From Desulfobacteraceae bacterium (GTDB lineage: Bacteria > Desulfobacterota > Desulfobacteria > Desulfobacterales > Desulfobacteraceae), in contig WFQS01000122.1 of NCBI GenBank assembly GCA_015486915.1, forward strand, positions 1-5,081: DNA of 5,081 bases, written 5' to 3'. A program made the translations under genes and the position numbers. The first letter of the stretch is position 1. Each line of letters opens with the position of its first letter. The notes beneath the pieces were generated by a model. That model saw only the letters and a program-made list of their open reading frames with translations. It made no database searches and had not been told where the DNA came from. Shown in pieces: positions 1 through 4,521 of the stretch.

Positions 1-48
1 CTTATAAACGGCCATGGGGGTAATTTACTTGCAAAATTAAAAGAATAA
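1..48 (+). pseudogene. 3' end of a reading frame with a creatininase-like NGHGGN motif (possibly degraded)
   Basis: The frame starting at base 1 is open from the window edge to a TAA at 46-48 and encodes LINGHGGNLLAKLKE. The string (V/L)INGHGGN is a hallmark of the creatininase family, amidohydrolases in which this motif lies near the middle of a protein of about 250 residues. Here a stop follows eight residues after the motif, so an intact creatininase cannot end this way. Either the gene is truncated or frameshifted, or the match is a coincidence in a short peptide. A second frame is open at 41-124 (ending QNGPMAVIKIKEKEK) and overlaps the next gene by ATGA, which would fit a frameshifted upstream gene. 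The function is not assignable from 16 codons. Confidence 0.25.
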
Positions 49-69
49 GATTATATTTCAGATATCCGT

Positions 70-100
70 GCAGATCCAGAACGGACCCATGGCAGTTATA
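70..100 (+). repeat. Imperfect direct repeat, copy 1
   Basis: This 31-nt stretch resembles 377-406 in the same orientation. The shared core is CATGGCRGTTATA, preceded in both copies by GCAG, a TCCAG/TCAG step and CGG. It lies just upstream of the small gene at 121-252. In the frame that runs 41-124 it encodes VQIQNGPMAVI. Copy 2 read in the matching frame gives VQLGLMAVI, so the similarity extends to the encoded peptide. It may be a duplicated gene tail or a dispersed intergenic repeat. Confidence 0.45.
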
Positions 101-120
101 AAAATTAAGGAAAAAGAAAA

Positions 121-252
121 ATGAGTGATAAAACAGATACCGAAAAAGAAGAAAAAAATGCTAAAAAACAGAATTTTATCATACGGTTTTTAAACTGGCT
201 TGCAAAAGGTACGGAAAATGATTCAAAATCAAGCCCTTTCTGCAGTACATGA
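121..252 (+). CDS. Small hypothetical protein, 43 residues
   Basis: ATG at 121 to TGA at 250-252 encodes 43 residues. A purine-rich AAGGAAAAAGAAAA tract immediately upstream could serve as a ribosome binding site. The ATG also overlaps the TGA of a preceding open frame (41-124) as ATGA, a usual sign of translational coupling. The protein has a charged N-terminus rich in Lys, Glu and Asp (residues 2-17) and then a hydrophobic/basic stretch NFIIRFLNWLAKG (residues 18-30) that should form an amphipathic helix. It ends in a short tail SSPFCST with one cysteine. There is no signal peptide and no full membrane span. The layout suggests a membrane-surface peptide or a partner subunit, but I do not recognise a characterised family. 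A terminator-like hairpin follows at 335-363. Being a real gene is likely but not proven. Confidence 0.5.
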   Translation: MSDKTDTEKEEKNAKKQNFIIRFLNWLAKGTENDSKSSPFCST

Positions 253-334
253 AAAAGACCGTAACCGGCCCGTAGGGCAGGTCACAACTCAATTGTAAAA
301 ACCAGCACAAAACACATTAACTGCTCCAGGGTAA

Positions 335-363
335 ATAAACAAGGCAGGTGTTTATATTTTTTT
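335..363 (+). terminator. AU-rich rho-independent terminator-like hairpin
   Basis: ATAAACA (335-341) and TGTTTAT (349-355) form a perfect 7-bp stem around a 7-nt loop, followed by A and seven T residues (357-363). The stem has only one G/C pair, so it is weak. The T tract and the position after the small plus-strand gene and before the convergent queC fit a plus-strand terminator. The stretch between 253 and 334 holds only a GC-rich hairpin (264-282) with no T tract and no coding frame I can support. Confidence 0.4.
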
Positions 364-376
364 GAGGCAAAGTAGC

Positions 377-406
377 GCAGTTCAGCTCGGCCTCATGGCG
401 GTTATA
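377..406 (+). repeat. Imperfect direct repeat, copy 2, overlapping the queC stop
   Basis: Partner of the stretch at 70-100, sharing CATGGCRGTTATA and a similar upstream part. The queC stop codon (402-404 on the plus strand) lies inside it, so the last bases of queC coincide with the repeat core. On the plus strand the matching frame reads [12 protein letters not shown] and stops at 416-418. Confidence 0.45.
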
Positions 407-1106
407 CATAAATTGTAGGATCGGCAATTCCTGCTTCTTTAAATCCCTTTTTCCTGTGAAGACAACTGTCGCATTTTCCGCATGATCTGCCGCTTAAATC
501 AGGATCATAGCAGCTCAGGGTCAGAGAATAATCCACGCCAAGGTCAATCCCCTTTTTTATTATTTCACCCTTTGAAAGATCAATTAACGGTGTTTTGATC
601 TTAAGCTTTGTTTCACCTGTAACGCCTGTTCTTGTGGCAAGATTTGCCATTCTTTCATACGCTTTTATATATTCAGGTCTGCAGTCAGGGTATCCGCTGT
701 AGTCCACGGCAGTCACACCGATGAATATGGCTTCCGCCTTGAGGACTTCAGCCCATGCAAGACCGTATGAGAGCAGAATCGTGTTTCTCGCAGGGACATA
801 GGTTATTGGAATATCATTTGAGGCAAGCTGATCTGTACTGTCATGTTTTGGTACATCAATCTCTTCAGTTAATGCAGAGCCTCCTATTTTTCTCAAATCA
901 AGATCAAGAATCAGGTGTTTTTTCACCTTCATGGCTTTTGCTATTTTTTTTGCAGATTCAAGTTCAATGCTGTGGCGCTGCCCATAATTAAAACTTAAAC
1001 TGTAAACAATATACCCTTCAAATTTTGCAATGGCCATGGCTGTTGTTGAATCAATTCCTCCGCTTGAAAGAACAACAGCTTTCATATTTTTGTTATTATT
1101 CAACAA
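402..1106 (-). CDS. queC: 7-cyano-7-deazaguanine synthase QueC
   Basis: QueC uses ATP and ammonia to convert 7-carboxy-7-deazaguanine to preQ0, the last preQ0-forming step, in the cytoplasm. The 234-residue length is typical. The N-terminal SSGGIDSTT (14-22) is the PP-loop that binds ATP. FNYGQRH follows, and YVPARN and [14 protein letters not shown] are family signatures. The C-terminus carries four cysteines (199, 209, 212, 215; CGKCDSC) that bind structural zinc, then the usual RKKGF and DPTIYV end. The start is a TTG at 1104-1106: AGGAG (1114-1118) lies 7 nt before it. The alternative in-frame ATG (1083-1085, MKAVVLSS) is 28 nt from that site and has none of its own. The Shine-Dalgarno site partly overlaps the end of queE, so translation is probably coupled. 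It is the last gene of queD-queE-queC. Its 3' end falls inside the repeat copy at 377-406. Confidence 0.97.
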   Translation of the reverse strand: MLNNNKNMKAVVLSSGGIDSTTAMAIAKFEGYIVYSLSFNYGQRHSIELESAKKIAKAMKVKKHLILDLDLRKIGGSALTEEIDVPKHDSTDQLASNDIPITYVPARNTILLSYGLAWAEVLKAEAIFIGVTAVDYSGYPDCRPEYIKAYERMANLATRTGVTGETKLKIKTPLIDLSKGEIIKKGIDLGVDYSLTLSCYDPDLSGRSCGKCDSCLHRKKGFKEAGIADPTIYV

Positions 1107-1108
1107 TT

Positions 1109-1768
1109 TTACACTCCTCTTTTGTCAGGGTCCCATATAATTTTGTGAATCTGCATGGAAAGTCTTGCCTTGAGCCTGTCCTGTAAAATCCATTCTGCAA
1201 GCTTGTCCGGATTAATTTTTCCGAAAACAGGTGACAGGTGAATATTTTTGTATGGAATTATAGGAGAGCCATTATCCATAAGTTTTGTATGTATTATCTC
1301 CTTTGCAAAATCATAATCTTCTTTTCCTGCAATCACAAATTTAATTTCATCCTTTTTTGTAATAAGATCAAGATTGCCAAAAAAATTTTTGCCGCTTTCA
1401 CCGCTTAAAGGACATTTAATATCAATGACTTTTATACATTCGCCAGGAATATTTTTTATGCTGATACTTCCGTTGGTTTCCACAAGCACCTGAAATCCTT
1501 CCCGTATCAGAAGGGATATCAGATAGGAACTTTTTTCCTGTATAAGGGGCTCACCACCTGTTATCTCCACAAGACTGCATCCAAAGGCTTTTACCCTTTT
1601 AACAATTTTTTGAATTGAAACCTTTTTTGATTCGGTTTTGGCATAAACAGTATCGCACCATGAGCAGTTCAGGTTGCAGCCCGAAAGCCTAACGAACACA
1701 CAGGGAAGTCCTGCAAAACTTGACTCTCCCTGGAGACTGTAGAAAATTTCACAGAGGTTCAGGCTCAA
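1109..1768 (-). CDS. queE: 7-carboxy-7-deazaguanine synthase QueE (radical SAM)
   Basis: QueE is a radical S-adenosylmethionine enzyme that contracts the pterin ring of 6-carboxytetrahydropterin to 7-carboxy-7-deazaguanine, the step between QueD and QueC. The protein has 219 residues. [14 protein letters not shown] (9-22) is the QueE-type substrate segment. C31, C35 and C38 ([11 protein letters not shown]) form the CX3CX2C motif for the [4Fe-4S] cluster. TGGEP (70-74) is the SAM-binding motif, VETNGS (96-101) and DIKCP (116-120) follow, and the C-terminus [13 protein letters not shown] is typical. The start is TTG (1766-1768), directly abutting the TAA of queD with no gap. GGAGG lies 5 nt before it, inside the last codons of queD, so coupling to queD is expected. 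It ends 2 nt before the queC start codon. All key residues are present. Confidence 0.97.
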   Translation of the reverse strand: MSLNLCEIFYSLQGESSFAGLPCVFVRLSGCNLNCSWCDTVYAKTESKKVSIQKIVKRVKAFGCSLVEITGGEPLIQEKSSYLISLLIREGFQVLVETNGSISIKNIPGECIKVIDIKCPLSGESGKNFFGNLDLITKKDEIKFVIAGKEDYDFAKEIIHTKLMDNGSPIIPYKNIHLSPVFGKINPDKLAEWILQDRLKARLSMQIHKIIWDPDKRGV

Positions 1769-2149
1769 TTATTCCTCCATGTAGGAAGAACCGCATCCAG
1801 GGGTTTCACATACTTTTACCCTGGAAACTTTGATATTATCAGTGTTAAACTGTCCGGAAAGTTCTTTATAAATTATTCTTGCAATATTTTCAGAAGTGGG
1901 ATTGATACTTGTAAATTCAGGAATTTCGTTGAGGTTTATATGGTCGAATTCTTTAAGAACCTGCTTTAATTTTTTCTTTACCTCCCTGAAATCCACACCT
2001 ATCCCAATGGCGTTAAGCTTTCTGCATTTTATAAGGACTTCAATAATCCAGTTATGACCGTGGAGTCTGGAACAATTCCCGTCATAACCTTTCAGTGCAT
2101 GGGCTGCCGAAAAATGATCTTTTACGTATATTTCATAAACTCCCGACAT
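1769..2149 (-). CDS. queD: 6-carboxy-5,6,7,8-tetrahydropterin synthase QueD
   Basis: QueD, of the 6-pyruvoyltetrahydropterin synthase fold, turns 7,8-dihydroneopterin triphosphate into 6-carboxytetrahydropterin, the first committed preQ0 step. The 126-residue length is normal. The zinc ligands are H17 (HFSAAH), H30 and H32 (LHGHNW). C26 of the CxxxHGH motif is the catalytic cysteine. D69-H70 (EFDHINLN) supply the catalytic pair, PTSEN (84-88) is a conserved turn, and E115 (CETPGC) is the pterin-anchoring glutamate. The start is ATG (2147-2149), with AAGGAG 5 nt upstream (2155-2160). It opens the queDEC cluster only about 30 nt after a strong terminator, which raises the question of where its promoter is. 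I see no preQ1 riboswitch in the leader. Confidence 0.97.
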   Translation of the reverse strand: MSGVYEIYVKDHFSAAHALKGYDGNCSRLHGHNWIIEVLIKCRKLNAIGIGVDFREVKKKLKQVLKEFDHINLNEIPEFTSINPTSENIARIIYKELSGQFNTDNIKVSRVKVCETPGCGSSYMEE

Positions 2150-2178
2150 ACAAACTCCTTATCTCCTGCTTTTTTTAG

Positions 2179-2218
2179 AAAAAAAACCGGCTTGTCTGAA
2201 TGATTTCAAACAAGCCGG
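2179..2218 (-). terminator. Strong rho-independent terminator after the tRNA gene
   Basis: On the minus strand CCGGCTTGT (2218-2210) pairs with ACAAGCCGG (2195-2187). After one A/C mismatch the stem continues with TGAA/TTCA closed by a 4-nt loop. Eight T residues (2186-2179) follow directly. This is a textbook intrinsic terminator for leftward transcription, ending the tRNA transcript about 12 nt after its CCA. It could also act as a partial barrier to read-through into queD. Confidence 0.9.
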
Positions 2219-2230
2219 CATTGTATTGTC

Positions 2231-2307
2231 TGGTAGCGATGCAGGGAATCGAACCCCGGACACTGCGGATATGAGCCGCATGCTCTAACCATCTGAGCTA
2301 CATCGCC
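2231..2307 (-). tRNA. tRNA with CAT anticodon, elongator tRNA-Met most likely
   Basis: This is a 77-nt cloverleaf with encoded CCA. It has acceptor GGCGATG/CATCGCT, D stem GCTC/GAGC, anticodon stem TGCGG/CCGCA with loop CTCATAT (anticodon CAT at 2271-2273), five-base variable loop GTGTC, and T arm CGGGG-TTCGATT-CCCTG. It is not the initiator: it lacks the C1/A72 mismatch and the three G-C pairs at the base of the anticodon stem. A CAT anticodon could also belong to tRNA-Ile2, where lysidine modification changes the reading. The acceptor pairs at positions 4-5 are G-C and A-U rather than the C-G, C-G of the E. coli Ile2 tRNA, which favours Met. The first acceptor pair is a G1-U72 wobble, which is uncommon. 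It has its own promoter on the right and terminator on the left. Confidence 0.95.
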
Positions 2308-2322
2308 GTAAAAAACCAGCCG

Positions 2323-2352
2323 GTTATATCATCACCAGTGGTCAAATGTCAA
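2323..2352 (-). promoter_or_regulatory. Sigma70-like promoter for the tRNA gene
   Basis: On the minus strand a perfect -35 TTGACA (2352-2347) is followed, 18 nt later, by a -10 TATAAC (2328-2323; five of six consensus bases). The expected start near 2316 would give a leader of about 9 nt before the mature tRNA 5' end at 2307. The -35 begins 9 nt after the stop codon of the zinc-finger gene, so the tRNA can be transcribed independently of the operon upstream. Confidence 0.7.
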
Positions 2353-2361
2353 TATAGATTT

Positions 2362-3978
2362 CTACTTTTTTATCTTTCCCTTATCAAAGCCCGCAACATT
2401 CACAGTAAAATTCTGGAGATTATCAGGGAGCTTTGAAAACACTATCATAAACGAAACAAACCTGCCGGGCGCTATATTCACATTGGAACTGTTGTTTCCG
2501 GATTTTCTGGCAAGAATGCCATCAATAGCTTCCATTTTAAGAGATCCAAGCTTGTCTTCGGAAATCAGATTTCCGCAGAACACTGTTTTATTTTTTACTT
2601 TGATTTTATTCTCTGCAATTAATGTTCCTGTGACTCTGACATGACTGCATGGGATTTCAGACTTGTTTATTATTTTTCCGGTAATTACAAATAAAGTTCC
2701 TGCAGAGGAATTTGTAACAAATCTGCCGTTGATACTTTTCTTGTCAGGTATAAGACTTACAGGAAAAGATTTAACATGGGTATTTGATGTAAGATACTGG
2801 GTGAGAAAAGGAATCTTAAAATCTGAAACATAAGGAATATTAATTCCTTTCATTATGGTTATACTGTAACCCGCCAATAAGATAATGGCGAGAAAAAGTA
2901 CAACAAAAACCGCTCTGCCAGGTTTTTTCACCGGTTTTTCCAACTCGTCATCAATTTCAAAACCTTCGGGGACAGCGTCCAGAGAAACTTCTTCATCTAA
3001 TTTGCTACGCTCCTGTACTTTTTCCTGTTCTGCATCCACAGCAGCGTCAGTGGAATCAGGCGGAATCGAATCAGAAAGGATTAAGCCGGCAGCAGGTTTT
3101 TCAATATTCTCATCTTTATCCAAAGACAGCTGTTCATTTTTCCCGGTTTCAAGACCAGTTTCTTCATCTGCAGAAACCTTCTCCATGTCATCATGGACAG
3201 GTGAGGGTGTCTCACTCTGTTTGTCAAAATCCTGATCAAATTCAGATAAATCAAGTTCAAGGGCCTCATCTTCTTCGCTTACATCTCCACCTTGTAGATT
3301 AATATCTCCTGACTCTGTTTCCTGTTCATCAATCCCAAGACCATCCACGGATTCATCATCGTTTTGGAAATCAAGTTCAATCTCAAAATTTTCTTCAGTT
3401 GTAAGGGCTGCATCTTTTAAACCATCTGCCGGCTCCTTATTTTCAAAATCATCCAAAGATTCCGGTTTTTCATCAAATTCATTGACATCTTCATCATTGA
3501 ATTCCAATTCAAGATCAGTGTTAAAATCCAGATCAAGCCCTGATTCAAAATCTGAGTCGGCCCCGTCTTCAGCATCAAAATTATCCTTAGACTCAGAGTC
3601 TTCACCTGGAAAAAAATCTAATTCCGTGCTATCTTCCACAACGCTGTCTTCTTTTAAATCAAACTCTTTTGAACCTGCATCAAAATCTGTTTCAACATCA
3701 AAATCCTCTAATTCAAGTCCGGACTCAGGTTCAACATCCGAATCAAAATCGAAATCAAAGTCGAGGTCAAGGTCATCGTCATGATAGAGGTCAAGATCGT
3801 CTTCATCTTCATGATCAAGGTCAGGTTGATTTTCAAATTCCGGTTCATCTTTTTCAACAGGAGGGTATGCTGTAAATACATGTTTGCAAAGGCAGCATCT
3901 GACTTTAGAGCCATTCTCATTTAAAAGAGATTCGTCAAGGTTGAATTTTGTGGAGCACTTCTCACAGGTGATAATCAT
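2362..3978 (-). CDS. MJ0042-type zinc-finger protein with acidic linker, one membrane helix and DUF3426-like C-terminal domain
   Basis: A 538-residue protein of unknown function. The N-terminus is an MJ0042-type zinc ribbon with C5, C8, C28 and C31 (CEKC...CCLC). Residues about 41-350 are a long, very acidic, probably disordered linker with recurring hydrophobic-acidic motifs such as LDLDF (70-74, 148-152), LELEF (156-160) and IELDF (200-204). After a basic KKPGR comes one membrane helix, residues 356-376, which should place the zinc ribbon and linker in the cytoplasm. The remaining about 160 residues are probably periplasmic and resemble DUF3426. They include VITGKIINKSEIP, CGNLIS, and a near-terminal PGRFVSFMIVFSKLP, with two cysteines (444, 468) that could form a disulfide. 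The start ATG has an unusual G-rich site, AGGGGGG, 3 nt before it. It follows hpt by 19 nt in the same operon. The family is seen in Desulfobacterota, but its role is not established. Confidence 0.88.
   Translation of the reverse strand: MIITCEKCSTKFNLDESLLNENGSKVRCCLCKHVFTAYPPVEKDEPEFENQPDLDHEDEDDLDLYHDDDLDLDFDFDFDSDVEPESGLELEDFDVETDFDAGSKEFDLKEDSVVEDSTELDFFPGEDSESKDNFDAEDGADSDFESGLDLDFNTDLELEFNDEDVNEFDEKPESLDDFENKEPADGLKDAALTTEENFEIELDFQNDDESVDGLGIDEQETESGDINLQGGDVSEEDEALELDLSEFDQDFDKQSETPSPVHDDMEKVSADEETGLETGKNEQLSLDKDENIEKPAAGLILSDSIPPDSTDAAVDAEQEKVQERSKLDEEVSLDAVPEGFEIDDELEKPVKKPGRAVFVVLFLAIILLAGYSITIMKGINIPYVSDFKIPFLTQYLTSNTHVKSFPVSLIPDKKSINGRFVTNSSAGTLFVITGKIINKSEIPCSHVRVTGTLIAENKIKVKNKTVFCGNLISEDKLGSLKMEAIDGILARKSGNNSSNVNIAPGRFVSFMIVFSKLPDNLQNFTVNVAGFDKGKIKK
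3679..3822 (-). repeat. Low-complexity acidic repeat with 6-nt periodicity inside the zinc-finger gene
   Basis: Codons 53-100 of the zinc-finger gene encode alternating acidic and hydrophobic residues (Asp-Leu, Asp-Phe). This produces a hexanucleotide-like pattern, strongest at 3736-3801. The periodicity follows from the dipeptide repeats and is accompanied by base changes between units, so it is an old coding repeat rather than an exact microsatellite. It also generates the long serine-rich open frame on the opposite strand. Confidence 0.7.
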
Positions 3979-3997
3979 TGTCCCCCCTGTTTTTCTT

Positions 3998-4513
3998 TTA
4001 TAATTTCAGGTCAAAGATTGCCGGCAGATTCCTGTATTTTTGATTATAATCAAGTCCATAACCTACAATAAAACCCTTTTCAAGCCTGAAACATGAATAA
4101 TCAACTTTCAACTCAAGCTCACGGCGCTCATGCTTGTCAATTAAACTGCATATTTTAATGGAAGAAGGACTTAACGATTTAAGATGCTCTACAAGGGTAA
4201 AAAGAGTCCTGCCGGTATCAACTATATCTTCAACAATAAGAATGTCTTTTCCCTTTATATCAATATCAGGTTCTTTTGTAAATCGTATCTTTCCAGTTGT
4301 TGATGTGCCGGAATAACTGGAAACACCTATCATATCAATTTCATGGTCAATTGTGATACAGCGGGTCAGATCTGCAAGAAAAATAAAAGCACCTTTGAGA
4401 ATGCCTGCAAGCACAAGGTTTTTACCCCTGTAATCTTCCGATATCAGGGCTCCTGTTTTCCGGACCTCTCTTTTAATCTCCTCCTCGGAGATTACAGGAA
4501 TAAATTTTGTCAT
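3998..4513 (-). CDS. hpt: Hypoxanthine phosphoribosyltransferase
   Basis: This enzyme salvages hypoxanthine (and usually guanine) by transfer of phosphoribose from PRPP, giving IMP or GMP in the cytoplasm. The 171-residue length is normal for bacterial Hpt. GILKGAFIFLADL (37-49) is the pyrophosphate-binding loop. SSYSGTST (65-72) is the mobile active-site loop. ILIVEDIVDTGRTL (91-104) is the PRPP signature, with E95, D96 and the catalytic D99. VGYGLDYNQKYRNLP (150-164) forms the purine-binding end. The ATG (4511-4513) lies 8 nt after the stop of the J-domain gene. No Shine-Dalgarno sequence is visible in that gap (AATCCATT) or just before it, so reinitiation by ribosomes finishing the upstream gene is likely. 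It is followed after 19 nt by the zinc-finger gene. Confidence 0.95.
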   Translation of the reverse strand: MTKFIPVISEEEIKREVRKTGALISEDYRGKNLVLAGILKGAFIFLADLTRCITIDHEIDMIGVSSYSGTSTTGKIRFTKEPDIDIKGKDILIVEDIVDTGRTLFTLVEHLKSLSPSSIKICSLIDKHERRELELKVDYSCFRLEKGFIVGYGLDYNQKYRNLPAIFDLKL

Positions 4514-4521
4514 AATGGATT

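Noticed and set aside
264..282. GC-rich hairpin ACCGGCCCGTAGGGCAGGT as terminator of the small gene
   Set aside because: Short 4-bp core plus 3 bp across a mismatch, three-base loop and no T tract after it. The AU-rich hairpin at 335-363 with T7 is the better candidate.
372..390. tRNA-like string GTAGCGCAGTTCAGCTCGG
   Set aside because: Resembles a D-arm start, but no acceptor, anticodon or T arm can be folded around it.
364..394. Hairpin GAGGC...GCCTC next to a seven-T run as a queC terminator
   Set aside because: For leftward transcription the run reads as A residues after the stem, and for rightward transcription the T run precedes the stem, so it is not an intrinsic terminator. The stem is short with a large internal loop.
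755..991. Plus-strand open frame of 78 codons
   Set aside because: Entirely antisense to the conserved part of queC, with no recognisable product.
2150..2230. preQ1 riboswitch upstream of queD
   Set aside because: No preQ1-I pseudoknot pattern (C-rich loop plus A-rich tail pairing) or larger preQ1-II fold is visible. The hairpin is a plain symmetric intrinsic terminator following the tRNA.
3482..3784. Serine-rich plus-strand open frame of about 100 codons
   Set aside because: It is the antisense shadow of the Asp/Glu-rich codons of the zinc-finger gene; low-complexity Ser/Lys content and no ribosome site. The same applies to frames at 3669-3875, 3417-3605 and 3708-3920.
3736..3801. Hexanucleotide tandem repeat as a variable-number repeat or mobile element
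   Set aside because: Units differ at many positions and keep the reading frame and Asp-hydrophobic pattern; explained by selection on protein composition. No CRISPR-like spacers or inverted ends.
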